From contig CALCCD010000084.1 in NCBI GenBank assembly GCA_937899645.1, forward strand, positions 1 through 38,500: DNA of 38,500 bases. Direction: 5' to 3'. The position numbers were made by a program, and so were the translations under genes. Positions 32,973 to 38,500 of this stretch are shown in pieces; position 1 is the stretch's first letter; every line of letters begins with the position of its first letter. The DNA is from an uncultured cyanobacterium (GTDB taxonomy: Bacteria > Cyanobacteriota > Cyanobacteriia > Cyanobacteriales > Geitlerinemataceae). The notes under the pieces are model-generated. The model saw only the letters and a list, made by a program, of their open reading frames with translations, searched no databases and had not been told where the DNA came from.

Positions 32973-34352
32973 CTACTCCAACGCACCGCCCTCGATGTGC
33001 GCGATAACGGCCCGCAAGTACCACACTTCTGGCATTCCCGGCACCTGCTCGCGGGCGCTGGCGAGTAGTCGCTCGGCGATTTCCCAGTGGCCGCCCACTA
33101 GCCGCCGCAGCTTCTGCGCGAGCAGCGCTTGTTCGGTTTTCTGCGGGTTCGCCTGCGGCTCGGCTTGCGGATCGGACGATCCGGTTTCGCCGTCGTCGGC
33201 GACTAAGCCTCGAGGTTGCCGCAGCTTCGCCGCTTTGTCGAGTGCCGCTCGATAGTCGTCCCAAGCCTCACGCTCGCAGAATCGCTCGGCGGCCTCTTGG
33301 TAGTCGGCGGCGGCCTTGGCGAGTTCCTCCTGGCGGGCGTAGAGCATTCCGCGCTCTAGATAAATGCGGCCACTGCCCGGATCGACTTCGATCGCCCGGT
33401 CGAAGTCCGCTAGCGCCGCGCTGTCGTTGCCGAGGGCGCGATAGGCCGCACCGCGCGAGACATAGAGCGCCGCGTCGCTGCCGTCAATTTCGATCGCGCG
33501 GCTGAGATCGGACACCGCTCCCTGGGGGTCTTCGAGCCGCATCCGCGCCCGTCCGCGTCCGCCATAGGCCAGCGCCCGCCGAGTGTCGTCCGAGTCGTCG
33601 GCCTTGAGGGCGCGAGCGAAATCCGTCAGCGCCTCGCGAAACTTCCCGAGGGTGCTGTAGATCGCCCCGCGACAGCAAAGCGCCTCGGCGTCCGGCTCGC
33701 CGTTTTTGAGCACCCACTCCAGGTCGGCCAGCGCCCCCGCTGCGTCGCCGGACTCCGCCCGCTCGATCGTCTGCCGGTAAAAGTCGCGCGGGCGGCTGGA
33801 GGGTGCGGAGTTCGTAGGGGTTGCGGCGGGCATCACGGCGGGTGTCACGGCGGATGCTCGCGGCTTGAGGCGATCGACCTGGGCCAGACACTGGCGGCTT
33901 TTCTCCGTGTCGCCGCGATCGAGGTACAGGCGAGTCGCTCGCGTCAGGCTGGCGATCGCCGCGTCGATTTGGTTGGCCCGCCGTTGAGCCGTCCCCAGGA
34001 TTTGATAGCTGGCGGGGTCACTGCCGTCGAGCGCCAGGGCCGCTTCCGCATCGGCCAGCGCGCCGGTCGGATTTTTAAGGGCGAGACGCACCAGGGCGCG
34101 GGTTTGTAGGGCGCGGGCATCGCAGGCGTCGAGGTCTAGCGCCGCTGTCAGGTCGTCGATCGCGGCGTGCAGGTGTCCGAGGTCGAAATAAATCTGACCC
34201 CGGCGTCGCAGGGCTTCAGCGCGCCACGGGCGATCTGCGGGGGCGGAGGCAGCGGCGATCGCGGCTTGGAAGCGGGCCAGGGCCGCCTCGGTGTCGCCCG
34301 TCGTCAGTGCTTTGACGCCGCGTCGGATCTCTCGGGCTGCTGCGCTCTCCAT
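32973..34352 (-). CDS. TPR-repeat protein
   Basis: A 459-residue helical repeat protein. Tetratricopeptide repeats occur in two blocks: about residues 5-145 (for example RRGQIYFDLGHLHAAIDDLT) and about 190-350 (for example SRGAAYRALGNDSAALADF and ERGMLYARQEELAKAAADY). A Pro/Ala/Thr-rich linker lies between them, and a low-complexity acidic stretch (GETGSSDPQAEPQANPQ) precedes a last helical part. There is no signal peptide, so it is probably cytoplasmic. It likely acts as a protein-binding scaffold, with no specific partner visible. It is divergent from rubA; convergence with thf1 is covered by the thf1 terminator. Low-complexity, Ala-rich composition makes closer family assignment unsafe. 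Confidence 0.85.
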   Translation of the reverse strand: MESAAAREIRRGVKALTTGDTEAALARFQAAIAAASAPADRPWRAEALRRRGQIYFDLGHLHAAIDDLTAALDLDACDARALQTRALVRLALKNPTGALADAEAALALDGSDPASYQILGTAQRRANQIDAAIASLTRATRLYLDRGDTEKSRQCLAQVDRLKPRASAVTPAVMPAATPTNSAPSSRPRDFYRQTIERAESGDAAGALADLEWVLKNGEPDAEALCCRGAIYSTLGKFREALTDFARALKADDSDDTRRALAYGGRGRARMRLEDPQGAVSDLSRAIEIDGSDAALYVSRGAAYRALGNDSAALADFDRAIEVDPGSGRIYLERGMLYARQEELAKAAADYQEAAERFCEREAWDDYRAALDKAAKLRQPRGLVADDGETGSSDPQAEPQANPQKTEQALLAQKLRRLVGGHWEIAERLLASAREQVPGMPEVWYLRAVIAHIEGGALE

Positions 34353-34550
34353 GACTGTTTTGCCTCCAGTGCGATCGCGAATGGGCGTTTGCTTTGAATT
34401 AGATCCTAATTGTATCGATCGGCCCTCGCGCCGTTCTACGACAGGCCGAATTCCGGCGGCGATCGCGGCGATCTCGCTTCCCTGCTACCGCAGTTTTGTC
34501 GGTATTTGCCCCACGCCAAAAGTCCCAGCGAAACATCTGACGCACGCTTT

Positions 34551-34578
34551 TCGACAGACAATCGCGTTATGTCATAAT
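34551..34578 (+). promoter_or_regulatory. Possible rubA promoter
   Basis: TCGACA (34551-34556) and CATAAT (34573-34578), spacer 16 bases, about 46 bases before the rubA ATG. A perfect TTGACA at 34602 is too close to the ATG to serve as a -35 for rubA. Confidence 0.35.
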
Positions 34579-34623
34579 CTTTAACAGTTTTCTAAGATTG
34601 CTTGACAATTCACGCACGTCAAC

Positions 34624-35019
34624 ATGGACACTCCCGATCCGGTTACGAAAGAGACCCTTGCTGCGCCAACCGTTGCACCGAACGAAGAAGTCATCGAGAT
34701 TCGCGACGAATCCGAAGACTGTTTCGAGTGTCGCGCCTGCGGCTACACCTACAACCCCATTAAGGGCGACGACAGTGGCGGCATCGAGCCCAATACCGCC
34801 TTTGATAGCTTGCCGATCACCTGGCGCTGCCCAGTGTGTAGCGCGCGCCCGAAAGCATTTGCCAACATCGGTCCCGTCGGCGCTGCCTCGGGCTTCAAAG
34901 AAAACCTGGGCTTTGGTTTTGGAGTCAACACCCTGACGCCCAGCCAGAAGAACGTCCTTATCTTTGGTAGTTTGTTGGTTGGCCTCGCAATCATGCTCAG
35001 CTTTTACGGTCTGGGCTAG
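34624..35019 (+). CDS. rubA: Membrane-anchored rubredoxin RubA
   Basis: A 131-residue rubredoxin with a C-terminal anchor. Iron ligands are Cys36 and Cys39 (CRACGYTY) and Cys69 and Cys72 (CPVCSARP). One membrane helix spans about 111-129 (VLIFGSLLVGLAIMLSFYG). The N-terminal 30 residues are acidic and disordered-looking. In cyanobacteria and chloroplasts RubA/RBD1 is needed for photosystem assembly, and its gene lies next to ycf48 and psbEFLJ, as here, so the assignment is strong. ycf48 starts 64 bp downstream. Confidence 0.96.
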   Translation: MDTPDPVTKETLAAPTVAPNEEVIEIRDESEDCFECRACGYTYNPIKGDDSGGIEPNTAFDSLPITWRCPVCSARPKAFANIGPVGAASGFKENLGFGFGVNTLTPSQKNVLIFGSLLVGLAIMLSFYGLG

Positions 35020-35083
35020 CTCGATTCCGCGCCACCTTTCTATCTGCCCCTAAAAATTTCCGCTTTTTCGCAAGCCTTTATCG

Positions 35084-36097
35084 ATGAACGATATTTTCAA
35101 GCGCCTCCGCACGATCGCGATCGTGCTGGTCGCCACCCTATTCTGCGCGAGCTGTAGCGAAGTTCCGTCTACCTCGGCCAACCCCTGGCAAGTTCTCGAA
35201 CTGCCGACCCCGGCGACCTTTTACGACATTGCCTTTACCGATACCGACACCGATCGCGGTTGGCTCGTCGGCAGTCGCGGCAGCCTGTTCGAGACGAACG
35301 ACGGCGGCGAAACCTGGGAGGAGCGCCCGCTCGACTTCGGCGAAGAGAATATCGTTTTTACTTCGGTGGACTTCTCCGGTGATGAAGGTTGGGCCGTTGG
35401 CGAGCCGTCGATTCTGCTCCATACCACCGATGCGGGCAAGAGCTGGTTCCGCGTGCCGCTGAGCAAAAAGCTTCCCGGCGCACCCAGCTCGATCGTCGCC
35501 ACCGGAGCCAACTCGGCAGAGATGACCACCAACATCGGCGCGATTTACGCCACCGAAGACGGCGGGCAAAACTGGAAGGCGCTGGTGCAGGACGCGCTGG
35601 GCGTGTTTCGTAACATCGATCGCAACGCCTCCGGCCAGTACGTCACAGTCTCGGCCAACGGTAACTTCTATTCCACCTGGGATCCCACAACCGGCGACTG
35701 GACACCCCACAACCGTCAGGATTCGCGCCGCGTTCAAAACATGGGCTTCCGCCCCGACGGCGGTCTTTGGATGCTGGCGCGCGGCGGTCAGCTGCGCTTC
35801 TCCGATGGCGGCAGCACCGAAGAGTGGCTCGAAGCGCAATCGCCGGAATTCTCGACGAGCTGGGGCCTGTTGGATATGGCCTACCGGACGCCCGAGGAAG
35901 TTTGGGTCGTGGGCGGCAGCGGCAACCTGCTGGTGAGCTACGACGGCGGCGAGCCGGAAACCTGGCAAAAAGACCGCGACGTCGAGAACGTGCCCTCGAA
36001 CTTCAACTACATTCGCTTTCTAAATGAAGATCGCGGCTTCATCCTCGGTCAGCGCGGCATTCTGCTGCGCTACACGCCGGAAGGCGAAGCTGCCTAG
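35084..36097 (+). CDS. ycf48: PSII assembly factor Ycf48 (HCF136)
   Basis: A 337-residue seven-bladed beta-propeller. The N-terminus is a lipoprotein-type signal (IAIVLVATLFCASC), with Cys24 the likely lipidated residue, placing it on the lumenal face of the thylakoid. Propeller blades carry the repeated GWLVGSRGSLFETNDGGETW-type motif, seen again at GWAVGEPSILLHTTDAGKSW and GAIYATEDGGQNW. Ycf48 binds precursor D1 and helps form the PSII reaction centre. ATG 35084. It lies between rubA and psbE in the conserved order. Confidence 0.97.
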   Translation: MNDIFKRLRTIAIVLVATLFCASCSEVPSTSANPWQVLELPTPATFYDIAFTDTDTDRGWLVGSRGSLFETNDGGETWEERPLDFGEENIVFTSVDFSGDEGWAVGEPSILLHTTDAGKSWFRVPLSKKLPGAPSSIVATGANSAEMTTNIGAIYATEDGGQNWKALVQDALGVFRNIDRNASGQYVTVSANGNFYSTWDPTTGDWTPHNRQDSRRVQNMGFRPDGGLWMLARGGQLRFSDGGSTEEWLEAQSPEFSTSWGLLDMAYRTPEEVWVVGGSGNLLVSYDGGEPETWQKDRDVENVPSNFNYIRFLNEDRGFILGQRGILLRYTPEGEAA

Positions 36098-36112
36098 CGT
36101 TATTACGAAGCG

Positions 36113-36137
36113 GCTCGGGTTTATGAGAGACCCGAGC
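36113..36137 (+). other. Hairpin after ycf48
   Basis: GCTCGGGT (36113-36120) and ACCCGAGC (36130-36137) form a perfect 8-bp stem, 16 bp after the ycf48 stop. No T-run follows, so it may protect the 3' end or attenuate readthrough rather than fully terminate. Confidence 0.45.
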
Positions 36138-36187
36138 AACGCTGGCATCCTTGGGGAGTCGGCCTCAGAGTAGACTGTGATGCGACA

Positions 36188-36267
36188 AGAACGGTCGAAG
36201 GCAGCGTAAGTCCCGAGTGCGGCCTCGCAAGCGCTTTAGCACACCTTGTAGGTGTTTCGACCGTTCT
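36188..36267 (+). other. Structured element upstream of psbE
   Basis: A perfect 12-bp inverted repeat, AGAACGGTCGAA (36188-36199) and TTCGACCGTTCT (36256-36267), encloses 56 bases. Inside lie a second stem AGCG/CGCT (36203-36206, 36232-36235) capped by CGAG/CTCG (36214-36217, 36224-36227), and a hairpin ACACCT-TGT-AGGTGT (36241-36255) that abuts the closing stem. This makes a three-way-junction shape. It sits before the putative psbE -10, so it could be part of a small RNA, a ycf48 3' end, or a DNA site. Confidence 0.4.
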
Positions 36268-36280
36268 GTATCATAGTGTG

Positions 36281-36286
36281 TATAAT
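36281..36286 (+). promoter_or_regulatory. Likely psbE -10 box
   Basis: A perfect TATAAT, which would start transcription about 30 bases before the psbE ATG. No good -35 hexamer is present at the usual spacing, hinting at activator dependence. Confidence 0.5.
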
Positions 36287-36323
36287 TCTCATGTTTCTCA
36301 ACGCCGAGAGAGGTCTATAAAAC

Positions 36324-36569
36324 ATGGCAGGTACTACAGGCGAGCGTCCCTTTTCCGACATCGTCACAAGCGTGCGCTACTGGCTGATCCACGCCGTCAC
36401 TATCCCGATGCTGTTCGTTGCAGGCTGGCTGTTCGTGAGCACCGGCTTGGCCTACGATGCCTTCGGAACGCCGCGCCCGGATGAATACTTCACCAAGGAA
36501 CGCCTGGAGCTGCCGATCGTTTCCGATCGCTACACGGGCTCAGACCAGATTGGTGACTTTAATAAGTAA
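36324..36569 (+). CDS. psbE: Cytochrome b559 alpha subunit
   Basis: An 81-residue protein of normal size. The haem ligand His23 is in [13 protein letters not shown], at the start of the single membrane helix ([21 protein letters not shown]). The lumenal tail has [20 protein letters not shown], highly conserved. With PsbF it binds the b559 haem and is needed for PSII assembly. First gene of psbEFLJ; ATG 36324 follows AGAGAGGT. Confidence 0.98.
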   Translation: MAGTTGERPFSDIVTSVRYWLIHAVTIPMLFVAGWLFVSTGLAYDAFGTPRPDEYFTKERLELPIVSDRYTGSDQIGDFNK

Positions 36570-36674
36570 TTTCCACCATTAGCCCACCCTTGGCCCGCGG
36601 TTGCGGCAGCTCTGACGACCGCCCCGGCGCTCGACCTCAGACATTCCCCTAGTGAAAGCTTCAAAACATTTCCG

Positions 36675-36809
36675 ATGACCAACCAATCCCCAAACCAGCC
36701 GATCGCCTACCCGATCTTTACCGTCCGCTGGCTGGCCGTTCACACTCTAGGCGTTCCGACGATCTTCTTCATCGGCGCACTGGCTGCAATGCAGTTCATT
36801 CAACGATAA
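36675..36809 (+). CDS. psbF: Cytochrome b559 beta subunit
   Basis: A 44-residue protein, too short for usual ORF cut-offs. It reads [20 protein letters not shown], with His23 as the haem ligand, and ends AAMQFIQR as in all PsbF. Second gene of the operon, 105 bp after psbE. Confidence 0.98.
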   Translation: MTNQSPNQPIAYPIFTVRWLAVHTLGVPTIFFIGALAAMQFIQR

Positions 36810-36814
36810 TCACG

Positions 36815-36937
36815 ATGCCCACCCGCAATTCAAATCCGAACCGCCAGCCAGTCGAGCTTAACCGTACGTCGCTGTACCTCGGCTTGCTGCTGATCTTCGT
36901 TCTCGGTATTCTCTTTTCTAGCTACTTCTTTAACTAA
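36815..36937 (+). CDS. psbL: Photosystem II protein L
   Basis: A 40-residue single-helix protein: [19 protein letters not shown] is the family block, and it ends SSYFFN. PsbL supports the acceptor side of PSII and dimer stability. It starts 5 bp after the psbF stop. Confidence 0.97.
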   Translation: MPTRNSNPNRQPVELNRTSLYLGLLLIFVLGILFSSYFFN

Positions 36938-37026
36938 AGCTTCGGTCGATTTAGCCCGAAAGTGCTAGAAGAAAAGACTACTAAAACGCACTGCTTTTCG
37001 CTTTTTTCATCCTGGAGGACTTCCAA

Positions 37027-37143
37027 ATGTCTGACGTCAGAATCCCGCTTTGGGTGGTCGGCACGATTGCCGGTCTTGGCGCACTTTCCGTTGCGGCGCT
37101 GCTTTTCTACGGTTCGTACACGGGTCTGGGTTCTGCTCAGTAG
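37027..37143 (+). CDS. psbJ: Photosystem II protein J
   Basis: A 38-residue single-helix protein: [18 protein letters not shown], then [12 protein letters not shown], the typical PsbJ end. GGAGG precedes ATG 37027 by about 8 bases. Last gene of the operon. PsbJ affects forward electron flow at QA/QB and assembly. Confidence 0.97.
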   Translation: MSDVRIPLWVVGTIAGLGALSVAALLFYGSYTGLGSAQ

Positions 37144-37293
37144 TCTACAGAAGCGCCTACGGATTCAGGGGTCTAGAGCCCCGGTACAGTTCCAGGAGCA
37201 ATCGAATATTTCCGGTAATAAGGCTCGCCGATCGCCCGATCGCTGGGTCTTTTGCCATTTTCAAGCCTTGGCTCGCCTCGCCGCAGATGAAAA

Positions 37294-37347
37294 AGAAGCG
37301 AGCATCCGCGCTACGGAAAGGAAAACGTAGCGCAGATGTCCGCTTCT
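37294..37347 (-). terminator. Long hairpin terminator of hisB, between convergent psbJ and hisB
   Basis: A stem of about 20 bp with two A-C mismatches and one G-T: GAAGCG...CATC.GCGCTACG (37295-37315) against CGTAGCGC.GATG..CGCTTC (37326-37346), with loop GAAAGGAAAA. On the minus strand a run of five T (complement of 37290-37294) follows, as needed for hisB termination. It may also stop psbEFLJ transcripts from the other side, though without a T-run. Confidence 0.7.
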
Positions 37348-37389
37348 GTCGCTAGGACGTGCGGGCTGTTTTGCGGGAGTTCGAGACCC

Positions 37390-38031
37390 CTACAAAACCC
37401 CCTTGGAGCTGGGAATCCGTCCGGCGCGGCGCGGGTCGATTTCGATCGCCATACGCAGCGATCGCGCGAAAGCCTTGAAGGTCGCTTCGATGATGTGGTG
37501 GGAGTTGATGCCGTCGAGCTGGCGGATATGCAGCGTCAGCTGGGCGTGGTTGACGATCGCCACGAAAAACTCGCGCACGAGCTGGGTGTCGTAGGTGCCG
37601 ACGCGCTCGGTGGGAATCTCGAGGCCGTAGCCGAGGTGGGGACGTCCGGAGAAGTCCAGTGCCACCTGCACCAGAGACTCGTCGAGCGGCGCGACGAAGT
37701 GGCCGAAGCGGACGATGCCTTTGCGATCGCCGAGCGCCTGGGCGAATGCCTGGCCGAGGGTGATGCCCACGTCCTCGTTGGTGTGGTGGTCGTCGATTTC
37801 AATATCGCCTTTGGCCTGCACGTCCAGGTCGATCAGGCCGTGGGATGAAATCTGGTCGAGCATGTGATCGAGGAACGGGACGCCAGTGTCGGCATTGCAC
37901 TGGCCCGTGCCGTCGAGGTTGATGCGAACTCGCACGTCGGTCTCGCCGGTCGTGCGCTTGACGGATGCCGTACGGGCGGTCGGCAGTTTCTCCAGGTCGC
38001 TGGTCTGGAAAGCGGTGTCGCTGATTTGCAT
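37390..38031 (-). CDS. hisB: Imidazoleglycerol-phosphate dehydratase
   Basis: A 213-residue monofunctional HisB (no phosphatase domain), the sixth step of histidine synthesis. Mn-binding His clusters: [19 protein letters not shown] with the tandem His, VNHAQLTLH and [16 protein letters not shown]. The two related halves of the enzyme are both visible. Full length, ATG 38031. It is convergent with psbEFLJ and divergent from the partial gene at 38196. Confidence 0.97.
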   Translation of the reverse strand: MQISDTAFQTSDLEKLPTARTASVKRTTGETDVRVRINLDGTGQCNADTGVPFLDHMLDQISSHGLIDLDVQAKGDIEIDDHHTNEDVGITLGQAFAQALGDRKGIVRFGHFVAPLDESLVQVALDFSGRPHLGYGLEIPTERVGTYDTQLVREFFVAIVNHAQLTLHIRQLDGINSHHIIEATFKAFARSLRMAIEIDPRRAGRIPSSKGVL

Positions 38032-38195
38032 GGTCGTGGCGGGAGAAGTCTTGGCCTTCGCCCGATGCGAAAGTCTTAAGTTCGTTATCGATATCTTAAA
38101 CTGCCGATTGCGAGGGAGGTCGAGCTTGTGGGGTCGATTCGGGGGGCGATCGAAGGTCGGGTATATGATGCGATCGTCGAATGGCGCGAGAAGCT

Positions 38196-38500
38196 ATGCA
38201 ACTGACGGAATTCGAGCTCGAGCTTGTTGGTGTGGGGTTGGGCGTGGGTTTAATCGTGGCGGCGATCGTCGGGCTGAACGGCCTGCGGCTGCGCTGGAAG
38301 CTGCGCGGGGAAGTGGAAGATTTGAAGAAGAACCTCTACGTCAATATGAGCGTGCAGGCCCAGGGCACGGAGGGTTTGAAACGGGAACTCGAAGAGCTCA
38401 AGCAGACCAACGAGAAACTGCGGACGACGGTGGCGACGCTCTCTAATACCAAATCCGACTTAGTGAAGAGCGTTAGAGCGATGTGTAGGCCACCAGTGGA
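38196..38500 (+). CDS. Membrane-anchored coiled-coil protein, partial at window edge
   Basis: ATG 38196 opens a frame that runs to the end of the window (101 codons seen, no stop). The N-terminus is a membrane helix (LELVGVGLGVGLIVAAIVGL) followed by basic residues (RLRWKLRGE), so the rest is cytoplasmic. A coiled coil follows (DLKKNLYVN and LKRELEELKQTNEKLRTT). I do not recognise a family; similar short proteins are common in cyanobacteria. The last 18 codons may belong to a dispersed repeat, as ATACCAAATCCGACTTAGTG resembles such sequences. Confidence 0.6.
   Translation, partial: MQLTEFELELVGVGLGVGLIVAAIVGLNGLRLRWKLRGEVEDLKKNLYVNMSVQAQGTEGLKRELEELKQTNEKLRTTVATLSNTKSDLVKSVRAMCRPPV

Noticed and set aside
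34602-34607. Perfect TTGACA upstream of rubA
   Set aside because: It is only 16 bases from the ATG, so a matching -10 would fall inside the coding region.
37370-37392. tRNA T-arm-like GAGTTCGAGACCCC
   Set aside because: The stem has a mismatch, and no anticodon or acceptor arm can be built around it; it lies in the hisB 3' region.

Overview
The window comes from a GC-rich cyanobacterium. The evidence is the intact psbEFLJ operon for cytochrome b559 and PSII small subunits, preceded by rubA and ycf48, together with thf1/psb29, a Mrp protein of the cyanobacterial type, and many copies of the HIP1 octamer GCGATCGC. A complete set of fraC-, fraD- and fraE-like genes suggests, but does not prove, a filamentous lifestyle. 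The species cannot be assigned from the sequence alone. No tRNA, rRNA, CRISPR array, transposase or prophage gene was seen.

Layout. 0.1-4.4 kb: a secreted TpsA/haemagglutinin-like beta-helix protein (-), divergent from a dihydroorotase-like protein that has lost most of its metal ligands (+). 4.5-8.1 kb (-): speB, pyrH and frr, then a geranylgeranyl-reductase-family flavoprotein; pyrH and frr overlap, and a clear terminator follows frr. 8.3-12.2 kb (+): a GAF-like/PP2C phosphatase, argH, and a Uma2-family gene broken by an amber codon. 12.2-19.4 kb: a drug-type ABC ATPase (-), a small two-gene unit with a HEPN-like protein (+), then on the minus strand a Rieske oxygenase, an alpha-oxoamine synthase, a palindromic repeat, a GNAT-like acyltransferase and hemW. 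19.8-22.4 kb (+): fraC-fraD-fraE-like genes. 22.7-26.9 kb (+): a zinc metallopeptidase, a small exported barrel-like protein, and a large NACHT NTPase with 18 C-terminal pentapeptide repeats. 27.0-29.5 kb (-): mrp and rodA. 30.0-32.8 kb (+): hemF, a STAS protein and thf1. 33.0-34.4 kb (-): a TPR protein. 34.6-37.1 kb (+): rubA, ycf48, psbE, psbF, psbL, psbJ. 37.4-38.0 kb (-): hisB. The window ends inside a small membrane-anchored coiled-coil gene (+).

How the parts fit. RubA, Ycf48, PsbE/F/L/J and Thf1 all serve PSII assembly or turnover; HemF and HemW are respectively a haem/chlorophyll enzyme and a haem-handling relative. PyrH, Frr, ArgH, HisB and SpeB are housekeeping. The PP2C phosphatase and the STAS protein are typical halves of a partner-switching module but lie about 22 kb apart. 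The parts most worth a second look are the oxoamine synthase/GNAT/Rieske cluster (a possible amino-lipid pathway), the NACHT-pentapeptide protein (a possible NLR-like defence protein), the HEPN pair, the degenerate dihydroorotase, the fra operon, and a structured element just upstream of psbE.
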